Assembly (NCBI GenBank): GCA_947441065.1
Contig: CANESI010000029.1
Span: 1-36,954 of the forward strand
Source: Caulobacteraceae bacterium
GTDB lineage: Bacteria; Pseudomonadota; Alphaproteobacteria; Caulobacterales; Caulobacteraceae
Reading direction: 5' to 3'
DNA: 36,954 nt
Made by a program: the position numbers and the translations under genes. Below, piece by piece: positions 24,634-32,699 of the stretch. The notes beneath the pieces are model-generated. The model was not told the origin of the DNA, did not search any database, and was given only the letters and a program-made list of their open reading frames with translations. Every line of letters starts with the position of its first letter. Position 1 is the stretch's first letter.

Positions 24634-25263
24634 TTGTCTCGACGCACGCGCCTTTTCCCTGTCATTGGGTTCCTGATCGCAGCCGGTCTGGCGGCCCCAT
24701 CCGCGTGGGGACAGAGCGCTCCTCAGCCCAAGCCTGCGCCCTCAACGCCCGCGCCTGCGGTAGCAAGCAAGCCCGCAGCCGACGATCCCATCGGTGATCT
24801 GGTCAATTCCGCCCTCGAGCAGGTGAGCAGCCTCGCCTTGAGTCCAGCGGCCATGATGCTGCCCGATTGGAAATTGGCTGTGCGGATGTATCATGTTGGG
24901 GCCAAGGGGGTTGGGAACCGGGACTCTCTCGGCTGCAAGGTCGTACCGATGCGCACCGTCGCCATCGATCCAAAGGTCGTTCCCAAGGGCTCTGTGGTCT
25001 ATATTCCCGAGACGGTCGGCCTTCCGGTGCCCGGCGGCGGGGTCCATGATGGCATGTGGTACGCGTCCGACACGGGCGGGGCCATTCGCGGGGCCATGAT
25101 CGATCTTTTTACCGGCTTTGGATCCTATTCGATGCAGCCCCTGATGAAGAAGGGTTTGAATCTCAAGACCCTTTCGGCCCACCGGATCGGGGAGTTTAAG
25201 GGCTGCCCTCCAGCTTGGCCGAACGCCAAGCCGACAACGCCAGCGCCAGCGCCTAAGCCCTAA
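24634..25263 (+). CDS. Exported 3D-domain protein (double-psi beta barrel)
   Basis: A 209-residue protein with an N-terminal signal (LFPVIGFLIAAGLAAPSAWGQ), then a proline/alanine linker. The 3D domain (about 105-190) holds the three-Asp pattern TVAIDPKVVPKGSVVYIP, WYASDTGGAIRGAMIDLFTG. This fold is shared with the MltA C-terminal domain and resuscitation-type proteins, and usually acts on or binds peptidoglycan. The start must be TTG 24634: an in-frame stop lies six bases upstream (24628) and no later start would keep the signal peptide. No clear ribosome-binding site precedes it. The C-terminal tail is repetitive Pro/Ala. It overlaps the convergent cysH end by four bases. Confidence 0.82.
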   Translation: MSRRTRLFPVIGFLIAAGLAAPSAWGQSAPQPKPAPSTPAPAVASKPAADDPIGDLVNSALEQVSSLALSPAAMMLPDWKLAVRMYHVGAKGVGNRDSLGCKVVPMRTVAIDPKVVPKGSVVYIPETVGLPVPGGGVHDGMWYASDTGGAIRGAMIDLFTGFGSYSMQPLMKKGLNLKTLSAHRIGEFKGCPPAWPNAKPTTPAPAPKP

Positions 25264-26015
25264 ATATCGGCACCAACATCACCGACATCGGTATCCACTT
25301 CGAGCGGACGGTGAATGCCGCACTCGGTCTTGTCCGAACCGGCCCAGCGCCCCGCCCGAACATCCTCGCCCTCTTCGACTGGATTGGTGCAGGGCCAGCA
25401 GCCGACAGAGGGATAGCCCTGTGCCACCAAGGGATGGGGCGGCAGATCGTGCAGGGCGATATAGGCGTCCAGATCGGCCTTGTCCCAATTGGCCAGCGGG
25501 TTGAACTTGACCTGATCGGCTGCCTGCTCAACCACGGCCAAGCGCAGACGGTCCCCGCCATGGAACCGCTTGCGACCGGTAATCCAGCCGTCAAATGCGC
25601 CCAAGGCACGGTCAAGCGGCAGGACCTTGCGGATGTGGCAACAGCCGTCCGTATCAATCTTCCACAGATCGGCCTTAGGATCGCCCGTCGCCAAATCTTG
25701 GAACTGAGGGCGCAGGTCCCTCACATCGGTCAGTCCAAGGCGGGCCACGAGAGACTTGCGATAGTCGAGGGTCTGACCGAACAACATCCCCGTATCGAGG
25801 AACAGCACCGGCATGTCTGGCTTGATCTGGGCGACCAGATGCAACAGCACCGCCGACTCCGCCCCAAAGGACGAGACCAGCGCCAAACGATCGCCAAAGG
25901 TCTCGACTGCTCGGCCCAAGATTTCTTGCGGCGAGGCATGGCGCAGGTCTTGATCCAGCCGGTCAGCGAGGCTGACTGCGCCACCCGTGGTTTGGTTTTG
26001 CAAATCCAACGCCAT
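25260..26015 (-). CDS. cysH: Adenylyl-sulfate (APS) reductase, CysH family with Fe-S cluster
   Basis: A 251-residue protein. SSFGAES (48-54) is the PP-loop nucleotide-binding segment. Cys125-Cys126 (DGCCHIRK) and Cys206/Cys209 (GCWPCTNP) are the four ligands of the [4Fe-4S] cluster that marks APS-using enzymes. Cys232 in KTECGIH is the catalytic cysteine. The enzyme reduces APS to sulfite with thioredoxin or glutathione in assimilatory sulfate reduction. I set the start at 26015, four bases after the DUF934 stop; the frame stays open further upstream without conserved sequence. It is the last gene of the sulfur operon. Confidence 0.95.
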   Translation of the reverse strand: MALDLQNQTTGGAVSLADRLDQDLRHASPQEILGRAVETFGDRLALVSSFGAESAVLLHLVAQIKPDMPVLFLDTGMLFGQTLDYRKSLVARLGLTDVRDLRPQFQDLATGDPKADLWKIDTDGCCHIRKVLPLDRALGAFDGWITGRKRFHGGDRLRLAVVEQAADQVKFNPLANWDKADLDAYIALHDLPPHPLVAQGYPSVGCWPCTNPVEEGEDVRAGRWAGSDKTECGIHRPLEVDTDVGDVGADI

Positions 26016-26019
26016 GGGC

Positions 26020-26526
26020 CTAGCGCCTACCCGGTTCCGCATAGGCCGGGGTCCGGCCATCCGCAGCGGTTTGATAGACATGGCGGAAGTGACCCGCCGC
26101 CCGCGACCATTCCGCCGCGCTGGAGCCATCAGCAGGGACAAAGGCATCAATGCCGCAGCGGGTCATGACATAGGCCTGCTCGCGCAAGACATCGCCCACC
26201 GCCCGGACCTCACCGTTAAAGCCTAAGCGCTGGCGCAGCAGGGTTGCGGAGGTATAGGCCCGGCCATCACGAAATTTCGGGAAGGCTACGGCAACGAGGG
26301 CCAGACGTGGCAAGAGCTCGGCCAAGTCTTCAACCGCCTCAGCCGGTTCGATCTGAACCCCGACGCGAACGCCGCTGGCCAGCAGGGCCTCGCCCTCGGC
26401 CTTGATCCGGCCCAGCGAGACAATGATGTCCGCGCCCTGCGGCACGGGCTCACCATCGACCACATGGACAAAGCTGTTCTCGATCTCGGTCGCGCCGTTG
26501 GCGGTGTACTTAATGAGCGTCGACAT
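26020..26526 (-). CDS. DUF934 protein of the sulfite-reduction operon
   Basis: A 168-residue protein matching DUF934 by position and by segments such as LALVAVAFPKFRDGRAYTSATLLRQRLGFNGEVRAVGDVLREQAYVMTRCGIDAF. Proteins of this family sit almost always between cysI and cysH in Alpha- and Betaproteobacteria and are assumed to help sulfite reduction, perhaps in electron delivery, since no flavoprotein CysJ is encoded here. It has no signal peptide and one Cys. Its start overlaps the CysI stop by 17 bases. Confidence 0.88.
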   Translation of the reverse strand: MSTLIKYTANGATEIENSFVHVVDGEPVPQGADIIVSLGRIKAEGEALLASGVRVGVQIEPAEAVEDLAELLPRLALVAVAFPKFRDGRAYTSATLLRQRLGFNGEVRAVGDVLREQAYVMTRCGIDAFVPADGSSAAEWSRAAGHFRHVYQTAADGRTPAYAEPGRR

Positions 26527-28168
26527 AGACGGCCTCCTTGAACGGCGTCATGCCAATCCGGCGATAGGTGTCGAGGAAGCGCTCCTCGCCTTGGCGCTCA
26601 GCCAGATAGACCTCGACGAGACGGTCCACCGCTGGAGCGACCTGATCGGCATTGAGGCCGGGGCCGAGGATCTTGCCGATACTGGCATCTTCCGCGCCAG
26701 AGCCGCCGAGGGTGAGCTGATAATATTCCTCACCCTTCTTATCGACGCCCAAAATGCCGATATGGCCGACATGGTGGTGACCACAGGCATTGATACAGCC
26801 CGAAATCTTGATCTTCAGTTCGCCGACTAGCTCAGCCCGATCCGCATCGAGGAACCGCTGAGCAATAGACTGGGCCACGGGAATGGCGCGGGCATTGGCA
26901 AGGGCGCAATAGTCCAGCCCCGGACAGGCGATGATATCGGACACCAGATTGATGTTCGGCGTCGCCAGACCCACAGCCACCAAGCCTTCGAACAGGGCGG
27001 GAAGATCGCTCTGCTTGACGTGCGGCAGGACGAGGTTCTGCTCGTGCGTGACGCGAATATCGCCAAGGCTGAAACGCTCGGCTAGGTCGGCGATGGCTTC
27101 CAACTGATCAGAGTTGGCATCGCCTGGGGTGGCGTCATGGGCCTTGAGCGAGACATCGACGATGGCATAGCCGGGGGCCTTGTGTGCACTAACATTGTTA
27201 CGCGCAAAACGGGCCAGCGCTGGATTGGCGCCGCGAGCGGCCTCGTAGCTGTCACTAACCGCAGGCAGGACCTCTAGGCCCGGCTGGATAAAGGCCGCGC
27301 GAATTCGGGCCAGTTCGGTGTCGGGCAGGTCCGCGCGGGCCGCATCGATCTGGGCCCACTCCTCTTCGACCTGACGGCCAAACTCTTCGGCACCCAGCGA
27401 TGAGACCAAGATCTTGATCCGGGCCTTATAGATATTGTCCCGGCGACCGGCGCGGTTATAGACCCGCAAAACCGCTTCCAGATAGGACAGCAGCCGGGTC
27501 GCGGGCAGGAATTCCTTGATCGTCTGACCGATAAAGGGCGTGCGCCCCATGCCGCCGCCGACCATGACCTCAAAGCCTAAGGTGCCATCGCGGCCTTGGC
27601 GAAGGGCCAGTCCAATATCGTGAACGCGAGCCGCCGTCCGATCCTTGGCCGAAGCCGTCACCGCGATCTTAAACTTGCGCGGCAGGTACGAAAATTCCGG
27701 ATGCAGGGTCGACCATTGACGGATCGCTTCGGACCAGACGCGAGGATCGTCGATCTCCTCCGCCGTGGCACCGGCGCGGGGGTCAGAGGTGGTGTTGCGG
27801 ATACAGTTGCCCGAGGTTTGGATGGCGTGCAGGTCCACCTCCGCCAAGGCATCGAGAATGTCTGGGGCATCGCGCAGCTTGACCCAGTGGAACTGGATAT
27901 TCTGGCGCGTCGTAAAGTGGCCATAGCCCTTGTCATAGGTCCGCGCGATCCAAGCCAGACGGCGGACCTGCGCCACATTCAACGTGCCATAGGGAATACA
28001 AACCCGCAGCATATAGGCGTGCAGTTGTAGATAGAGACCGTTCATCAGGCGCAAGGGCTTGAACTGATCTTCGCTCAACTCGCCTGCCAAGCGGCGGCCA
28101 ACCTGATGCCGAAACTCGTTCGAGCGGTCGGTCAGAAATTCCTTATCAATCGCATCATAGCGGTACAT
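26510..28168 (-). CDS. cysI: Siroheme-dependent sulfite (nitrite/sulfite) reductase, hemoprotein subunit
   Basis: A 552-residue protein with two ferredoxin-like halves (GHFTTRQNIQFHW; IRVTHEQNLVLPHV) and the siroheme/[4Fe-4S] ligands CPGLDYC (Cys415, Cys421) and GCINACGHHHVGHIG (Cys458, Cys462). It performs the six-electron reduction of sulfite to sulfide. Neighbours (cysH, DUF934 and a siroheme-making CobA) argue for sulfite, not nitrite. No CysJ is nearby, so electrons probably come from ferredoxin or via the DUF934 partner. It starts nine bases after the DUF2849 stop. Confidence 0.95.
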   Translation of the reverse strand: MYRYDAIDKEFLTDRSNEFRHQVGRRLAGELSEDQFKPLRLMNGLYLQLHAYMLRVCIPYGTLNVAQVRRLAWIARTYDKGYGHFTTRQNIQFHWVKLRDAPDILDALAEVDLHAIQTSGNCIRNTTSDPRAGATAEEIDDPRVWSEAIRQWSTLHPEFSYLPRKFKIAVTASAKDRTAARVHDIGLALRQGRDGTLGFEVMVGGGMGRTPFIGQTIKEFLPATRLLSYLEAVLRVYNRAGRRDNIYKARIKILVSSLGAEEFGRQVEEEWAQIDAARADLPDTELARIRAAFIQPGLEVLPAVSDSYEAARGANPALARFARNNVSAHKAPGYAIVDVSLKAHDATPGDANSDQLEAIADLAERFSLGDIRVTHEQNLVLPHVKQSDLPALFEGLVAVGLATPNINLVSDIIACPGLDYCALANARAIPVAQSIAQRFLDADRAELVGELKIKISGCINACGHHHVGHIGILGVDKKGEEYYQLTLGGSGAEDASIGKILGPGLNADQVAPAVDRLVEVYLAERQGEERFLDTYRRIGMTPFKEAVYVDAH

Positions 28169-28177
28169 GCGGCGTCC

Positions 28178-28552
28178 TTACTTGCGACGGATGAGGTCAA
28201 GGCGACCGGTCGAGCGGGCAGCTCCGGACGCCGCTTGCAGGGCGGCGATTGCGGCGCCGCCAAGGGCCTGCTTGCCGTGCCCCAGTTCATTGGTTGGGCC
28301 AAGCGCCCGAAGACGTTCGCGATAACTAACCGGGGCCACGCCCTGATCGCTGCGGGTCACATCGATGAGATAGGCATCCACGACGATGCGGGGCTGCGCC
28401 TTGGCGAGCGCCACCGCCGCCTCAGCCGGACCCTCTTCGGTGAACAGTTCCGCATCGGCAAACTGCTCGACCCATTGACCACCAGACCAAAAGACCACGT
28501 CACCCTCGCCCAGCCGATTGGCTGTCAGGGCCTTTAAAAACTCGGCGCTCAT
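28178..28552 (-). CDS. DUF2849 protein
   Basis: A 124-residue cytoplasmic protein. ALTANRLGEGDVVFWSGGQWVEQFADAELF, then VVDAYLIDVTR and VSYRERLRALGP match the DUF2849 layout. Members sit between cobA and cysI in alphaproteobacterial sulfur operons, and their role is unknown. It overlaps cobA by four bases (ATGA). The C-terminal ~30 residues (KQALGGAAIAALQAASGAARS) are Ala-rich and seem to be an extension beyond the family core. Confidence 0.85.
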   Translation of the reverse strand: MSAEFLKALTANRLGEGDVVFWSGGQWVEQFADAELFTEEGPAEAAVALAKAQPRIVVDAYLIDVTRSDQGVAPVSYRERLRALGPTNELGHGKQALGGAAIAALQAASGAARSTGRLDLIRRK

Positions 28553-29364
28553 GCCTGAACTCGCTCTAAAACTTGATCCAGAAGGGTCGCGTCCTCCGCC
28601 AAGGCGGCGACCTCTCCGATGATGAGGATGGCAGGACCGTCAATGCCGCTGAGGGCCGAGGGCAACTGTCCAAGGGTGGATAGGACCCGCCGCTCGTCTG
28701 GGCGGCTAGCATTTTCAACGGCAAGGACCGGCGTGGAGGCTGCGCGCCCCGCCTCGATCAGACGTGCCGTAATGATCGGTGCACTGGACAGGCCCATATA
28801 GACCACGACCGTATGGTTGGCGCTGGCCAAGGCGTTCCAGTCCAGATCTGGGGCTTGGCCGCTGGCTGCATGGCCAGTCACAAAGGTCACAGCCTGCGCC
28901 ATGCCGCGATGGGTCAGGGGCGCACCCGCGCCCGCCGCCGCCGCGAGGGCTGCGCTGACGCCGGGGACGACCTCGACCGGAACCCCAGCCTCACGGCAGG
29001 CCTGCATCTCTTCGCCGCCTCGGCCAAAGACAAAGGGATCACCGCCCTTGAGCCGCACGACCTTTAGGCCTTCGAGCGCCAAGGCGACCAACAGGGCATT
29101 GATGTCATCTTGCGGCAGGGTGTGGCGCGACTTGCGCTTGCCCACATCGATCATCCGCGCTTGGGGACCGGCCAGATCGAGCACGGGCTGAGGGGTCAGG
29201 CGGTCATGGACCACCACATCGGCGCTTTGCAGCAGCCGCAGGGCCTTGACCGTCAAGAGATCAGGATCGCCCGGACCACCGCCGACCAGCCACACCTTAC
29301 CCACAACGCGGCCAGACTCCGGCGCATTGGCAGAGGATTGCAGGACAACAAGTCGTCGGGCCAT
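28549..29364 (-). CDS. cobA: Uroporphyrinogen-III C-methyltransferase (SUMT)
   Basis: A 271-residue protein with KVWLVGGGPGDPDLLTVKALRLLQSADVVVHDRL, RLKGGDPFVFGRGGEEMQACREAGVPVEVVPGVSAALAAAA and PLTHRGMAQAVTFVTGH, the SUMT signatures. It converts uroporphyrinogen III to precorrin-2 with two SAM, feeding siroheme for CysI. The dehydrogenase/ferrochelatase half of a full CysG is absent, so that activity must be supplied elsewhere. It is first in the operon, downstream of an inverted repeat at 29416-29442 and divergent from the LysR gene. Confidence 0.95.
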   Translation of the reverse strand: MARRLVVLQSSANAPESGRVVGKVWLVGGGPGDPDLLTVKALRLLQSADVVVHDRLTPQPVLDLAGPQARMIDVGKRKSRHTLPQDDINALLVALALEGLKVVRLKGGDPFVFGRGGEEMQACREAGVPVEVVPGVSAALAAAAGAGAPLTHRGMAQAVTFVTGHAASGQAPDLDWNALASANHTVVVYMGLSSAPIITARLIEAGRAASTPVLAVENASRPDERRVLSTLGQLPSALSGIDGPAILIIGEVAALAEDATLLDQVLERVQA

Positions 29365-29415
29365 AAGCCTAGAAAGCCTTCAAGGGGTCGGACCGGCATG
29401 GATCGCCGGGTTGAA

Positions 29416-29442
29416 CGGAGTGGACAATTAGCATCCACTCCG
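29416..29442. promoter_or_regulatory. Inverted repeat in the sulfur-operon / LysR divergent promoter region
   Basis: The arms CGGAGTGGA and TCCACTCCG are perfect nine-base complements separated by nine bases. They lie about 52 bases upstream of the cobA start and 108 bases upstream of the LysR start. This is a credible regulator-binding site, possibly for the adjacent LysR protein, or the stem of a leader hairpin. The assignment to a specific protein is inference. Confidence 0.55.
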
Positions 29443-29472
29443 CAGTCCGCACCACAACGAAAGGGCCATAAC

Positions 29473-29498
29473 GTTGCGGAACAGTTGCAAAATGTTGC
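29473..29498. promoter_or_regulatory. Three helically phased GTTGC direct repeats
   Basis: GTTGC occurs at 29473, 29484 and 29494, spaced 11 and 10 bases, with the outer two extended to GTTGCGGA. The array lies 53-78 bases upstream of the LysR start. One-turn spacing suggests side-by-side binding of a protein on one face of the DNA. Confidence 0.45.
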
Positions 29499-29550
29499 GG
29501 ATGCTGCCACTTCGCAAACGAGGACTTCTGCCCGAGGCTATAGGAAAACT

Positions 29551-30495
29551 ATGGACCGCCGCCGACTACCACCCCTAAACGCGCTAAGGGCCTTTGAGGC
29601 CGCTGCCCGGCACCTGAACTTCAGTCGTGCCGCAGAAGAACTATCGGTGACCCCCGGCGCGGTCAGCCAGCAGATTCAAAATCTCGAAGACTATGTTGGC
29701 GCGGCCCTGTTCAAGCGCACGCCCAAGGGCCTGTTGCTGACCGACGCGGCCCAGATTGCCCTGCCCGCCCTGCGCGAGGCCTTTGATCGTCTGGCTGAAG
29801 CCGCCTCGATGCTGACCGCGGCGATTGATGGTCGGCGCTTGACCGTCTCGGTTGCCCCCTCCTTCGCTGCCAAGTGGCTGGTCCCGCGTCTGGGCAAGTT
29901 CGAGGCTGCCCACCCCCATGTTGATGTCTGGGTGTCGGCGGGGATGGAGCTGGTCGATTTCGGCGGCGGTGAGGTGGATATCGCCATCCGCTATGGCTCG
30001 GGCCGCTATCCGGGGCTCGAGGTTCACCGCCTGATGCAAGAGACGGTGATTGCTGTTGCCAGCCCCGCCTTCTTAGAAGCGCACCCCCTGAGCAACCTGT
30101 CCGATCTCAGCGGGCAGATCCTTCTGCATGATGGCTCGCCCGACGCGGACGAAAGCTGCCCCGACTGGACCATGTGGCTGGCCGCGCGGGGCGTGAAGGG
30201 TATGGACGGTGCCAGAGGGCCGCGCTTTAACCAATCCTCCTTGGTGATTGAGGCGGCTGTCGGCGGGCGCGGCGTGGCTCTGGCCAAGCGGGCCTTGGCC
30301 CAGGCGGATCTGGATGCTGGCCGATTGGTCGCGCCCTTTCAGATCGCCACCGCCGTCGATTTCGCCTATTACCTCGTCCATCCCAAGGCCAAGGGACGTT
30401 TGCCGCAGGTTAAGGCCTTCGTCTCATGGCTCATCGCGGAAGCTGAAGCCCACGAGGCTGCGCTTCTGTCCATTGACAATGGTGCTGGAATCTAA
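29551..30495 (+). CDS. LysR-type transcriptional regulator (GcvA-like)
   Basis: A 314-residue protein of standard LTTR length. The winged HTH at about 8-65 reads LNALRAFEAAARHLNFSRAAEELSVTPGAVSQQIQNLEDYVGAALFKRTPKGLLLTDA. The effector domain (about 95-300) includes LTVSVAPSFAAKWLVPRLGKF and VDIAIRYGSGRYPGLEVHRL, the GcvA-like version. AGGAAAAC precedes the chosen ATG; the frame is open upstream but without homology. It is divergent from the sulfur operon, so it may regulate it, though GcvA-type proteins are not classical sulfur regulators. It is followed after six bases by the chorismate mutase gene. Confidence 0.92.
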   Translation: MDRRRLPPLNALRAFEAAARHLNFSRAAEELSVTPGAVSQQIQNLEDYVGAALFKRTPKGLLLTDAAQIALPALREAFDRLAEAASMLTAAIDGRRLTVSVAPSFAAKWLVPRLGKFEAAHPHVDVWVSAGMELVDFGGGEVDIAIRYGSGRYPGLEVHRLMQETVIAVASPAFLEAHPLSNLSDLSGQILLHDGSPDADESCPDWTMWLAARGVKGMDGARGPRFNQSSLVIEAAVGGRGVALAKRALAQADLDAGRLVAPFQIATAVDFAYYLVHPKAKGRLPQVKAFVSWLIAEAEAHEAALLSIDNGAGI

Positions 30496-30501
30496 GGCCC
30501 T

Positions 30502-30816
30502 ATGACGTCTGAACGCCTCCCCCCCTCTGACTGCACCACCATGACTGACGTCCGCCAAGGGGTGGATGAGCTCGATCGTGCCCTTGTCGCCCTCTTGGCG
30601 GAACGTCAGGGCTATATGGATGCCGCCGCCCGCATCAAGCAGGACCGCAATGTGGTGCGCGACGTGCCGCGCATCGAGGACGTGGTGGCCAAGGTCAAGG
30701 CCGAGGCGCAAAGGGTTGGCCTGTCGCCCGCCATCGCAGAGCCCGTCTGGCGCCTGCTGATCGACCGGTCTATCGCCTATGAACTCAGCGTCTGGGATCA
30801 ATCGCGCAGGGACTGA
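30502..30816 (+). CDS. AroQ-type chorismate mutase
   Basis: A 104-residue all-helical protein. VRQGVDELDRALVALLAERQGYMDAAARIKQDR and DVPRIEDVVAKVKAEAQRVGLSPAIAEPVWRLLIDRSIAYEL match the AroQ chorismate mutase/PchB fold, with the usual active-site Arg, Lys and Arg-Glu residues in order. It would convert chorismate to prephenate, although isochorismate-pyruvate lyase activity is possible for PchB-like members. AAGG before ATG 30502 favours that start over the ATG at 30541. It lies six bases after the LysR gene and converges on the Hpt gene with a 19-base overlap. Confidence 0.87.
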   Translation: MTSERLPPSDCTTMTDVRQGVDELDRALVALLAERQGYMDAAARIKQDRNVVRDVPRIEDVVAKVKAEAQRVGLSPAIAEPVWRLLIDRSIAYELSVWDQSRRD

Positions 30817-31166
30817 ATGTTCTTTTCGTACTGATAGATCGTAATATCGGCCAAAACCGCCTCTACCGCATCGCGCACGCGGATCAGGGCAAGGGTCCGG
30901 TCCATATGGGCATCGCCCAGCACCCACTCCGCCGTTGAGCAGGCCTGCGCCAGAGACACAGCCCCCACACCCAAGGCGGTTCCCTTCAGGCTGTGGATCG
31001 CATCGCGCCAGCCTTCACCCGGATCGTGCGGATCCATGACCCGCAGCCACAGGGCCGCCTGTTCGCGAAAGAGATTCAACACCTCTTCCACGACCACCAT
31101 ATCGCCATCGGCATAGGTCTCGAGATAATCGAAATCTAGCGCTCCCGTCTTTTCTCGTCCGGCCAT
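30798..31166 (-). CDS. Stand-alone Hpt-domain histidine phosphotransfer protein
   Basis: A 122-residue protein. DYLETYADGDMVVVEEVLNLFREQAALWLRVM and WRDAIHSLKGTALGVGAVSLAQACSTAEW form an Hpt four-helix bundle, with phospho-accepting His58 in the HSLKG motif. It should relay phosphate between a hybrid kinase and a response regulator. No kinase or regulator partner is nearby. Proteins of this layout are familiar from Caulobacter relatives, which fits the presumed lineage. Its 3' end overlaps the chorismate mutase gene. Confidence 0.87.
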   Translation of the reverse strand: MAGREKTGALDFDYLETYADGDMVVVEEVLNLFREQAALWLRVMDPHDPGEGWRDAIHSLKGTALGVGAVSLAQACSTAEWVLGDAHMDRTLALIRVRDAVEAVLADITIYQYEKNIQSLRD

Positions 31167-31277
31167 GGGTGCCCCCCATTTTCCTTACTAAAGTCACATC
31201 AAGTCGCTTGCCATCCCAATAGATTAGCGTATGTATCGCGCCCTCGCTGCTGCCCTCGCCAAAGGCAGTTCTAGTGC

Positions 31278-31353
<76 letters not shown>

Positions 31354-31451
31354 TTCCGTCAAGACAAGCTTCCGTGACTGGATGAGAGCGATAAATCTCA
31401 AAAAATCAAAGTTTTAGCTATTTTTACCAAATATCTTTGTAAAGACGAACT

Positions 31452-31476
31452 GCGGGGCAATCCTATTGCGCCCCGC
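31452..31476. terminator. Hairpin between tRNA-Lys and the amidohydrolase gene
   Basis: The arms GCGGGGC (31452-31458) and GCCCCGC (31470-31476) can pair, and on the minus strand an inner GCAAT/ATTGC can extend the fold. It lies 20 bases beyond the amidohydrolase stop and about 100 bases beyond the tRNA. No U-run follows on either strand, so termination is likely but not certain. The rest of 31354-31496 is AT-rich and shows no gene. Confidence 0.45.
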
Positions 31477-31496
31477 CGCCCATCCATTTTCTGGCT

Positions 31497-32546
31497 TTAG
31501 AGCCCGACCAGCAGGTTTTCTATCCCATAGACCCGCGCTGCGTTGCCCGCATAGAGGGCGCGTTTCTCTTCGGCGGAAGCGCCTGCCGTGATGCGCTTGA
31601 AGGCGTTCCAGAGGGTGGCATAGCTCGCGCCCCACTTATCCACAGGGTAGTTGCTTTCAAACATCCCCCGCTCCGGACCAAAGGCTTCGATGCAGGTCTC
31701 GATATAGGGCTTCCACATGGCGGCTAAGGCCTCTGAGCGCACGCCCGCCTCCGGCCCCTGCTCAGGCATGCCGCAAAAGGCCATGGCGAGGCCGCCAAGC
31801 TTGACCGTCACATTGGGACATTGGGCAATGGCCCGGATCGAGGTGCGCCAGCGCTCGAAGTTCTCATCAAGCTTGCCCTGATAGTTGGCAATGTTCAGGG
31901 GCGTTCCGCAGTGGTCAAGGATGATGCTGGTGTCTGGAAAGGCCCGGGCAAGCTTGAGCACATCGTCCAACTGCGGCTCAACCACCCAAGCGTCAAAGGT
32001 CAGGCCCATGGGGGCCAGTACCTTGAAGCCCTCATGGAATTCGTCACTGGCTAGCAGGCCTTGCGGCGCATGGAAGGGAGGACCCAGGACATCGGGATTG
32101 GCATCCCAAGCGCCTTGGTGACGAATGCCCTTGAAACGGCCATTACCCGCCGCGATCAGGGCCTCGAGCACCGGCTTGGCCCCATCGCCCAGCGTCATGT
32201 CAGCGTGGCCAATGATGGCAGCTGCCGCACGCAACTCACCATAGATGCCGCTGGCGCTCTGGGCGGCGACGCCATTGACGAACTCGACCTCACCGACGGG
32301 CTGCATCTCTACGGATGCATCGGCGCGATAGAAGGCCCCGCACTCCATAAAGACCGTGCCAACCACGCGGTGACCGCTCTGAGCGTCGCTGCGCAGCTGG
32401 TCGAACGTATAGTAGGGCGTGCGCGCGACGGCGGCGATAAAGGGATGATGCGGCTCCGGAAAGTGGCCGAGCAGCGGGGTCAGGTCCCAGAGATGATGGT
32501 GGGGATCAATGATCGGCAGGTTGGGTTCAAGAATGTCTTCGACCAT
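31497..32546 (-). CDS. Amidohydrolase-family (TIM-barrel) metal hydrolase
   Basis: A 349-residue protein of the amidohydrolase-2 type, related to 2-pyrone-4,6-dicarboxylate and lactone hydrolases. Visible are the metal motif IIDPHHHLWD near the N-terminus (His16-18), RFKGIRHQGAW, the barrel strand SIILDHCGTP and FESNYPVDKWGASY with the likely catalytic Asp, then NAARVYGI at the end. It has no signal peptide, so it acts in the cytoplasm, hydrolysing a lactone or aromatic-ring-cleavage product. It is the last gene of the right-hand minus-strand cluster but is separated from it by a strong terminator, so it probably has its own promoter. Confidence 0.88.
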   Translation of the reverse strand: MVEDILEPNLPIIDPHHHLWDLTPLLGHFPEPHHPFIAAVARTPYYTFDQLRSDAQSGHRVVGTVFMECGAFYRADASVEMQPVGEVEFVNGVAAQSASGIYGELRAAAAIIGHADMTLGDGAKPVLEALIAAGNGRFKGIRHQGAWDANPDVLGPPFHAPQGLLASDEFHEGFKVLAPMGLTFDAWVVEPQLDDVLKLARAFPDTSIILDHCGTPLNIANYQGKLDENFERWRTSIRAIAQCPNVTVKLGGLAMAFCGMPEQGPEAGVRSEALAAMWKPYIETCIEAFGPERGMFESNYPVDKWGASYATLWNAFKRITAGASAEEKRALYAGNAARVYGIENLLVGL

Positions 32547-32634
32547 GGTGTTCCCCAGTATGGATTTGGTTTTGATTGCCGTCAGCTTATGGCCCGCGGC
32601 GAGTTAGGCAAGGTCCAATTGCCCCCTAAAATGA

Positions 32635-32672
32635 CAATGCCACCCCCTCGCTCGCAGGAGGGGATGGCATTG
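32635..32672 (-). terminator. Strong intrinsic-type terminator after the conserved secreted-protein gene
   Basis: CAATGCCA (32635-32642) pairs with TGGCATTG (32665-32672) and CCCCTC (32644-32649) with GAGGGG (32658-32663), with one mismatch between. That gives a 14-pair stem and an eight-base loop. On the minus strand the stem is followed by TCATTTTA. It lies 28 bases past the stop of the gene ending at 32700 and ahead of the amidohydrolase gene. Confidence 0.75.
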
Positions 32673-32699
32673 GCGTTCGGTCGTCTGTTACCGGTCAGA

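Noticed and set aside
25311-26168. 285-codon open frame on the plus strand opposite cysH
   Set aside because: cysH is unmistakable on the other strand, with its four Fe-S cysteines and ECGIH. The opposite frame is a shadow.
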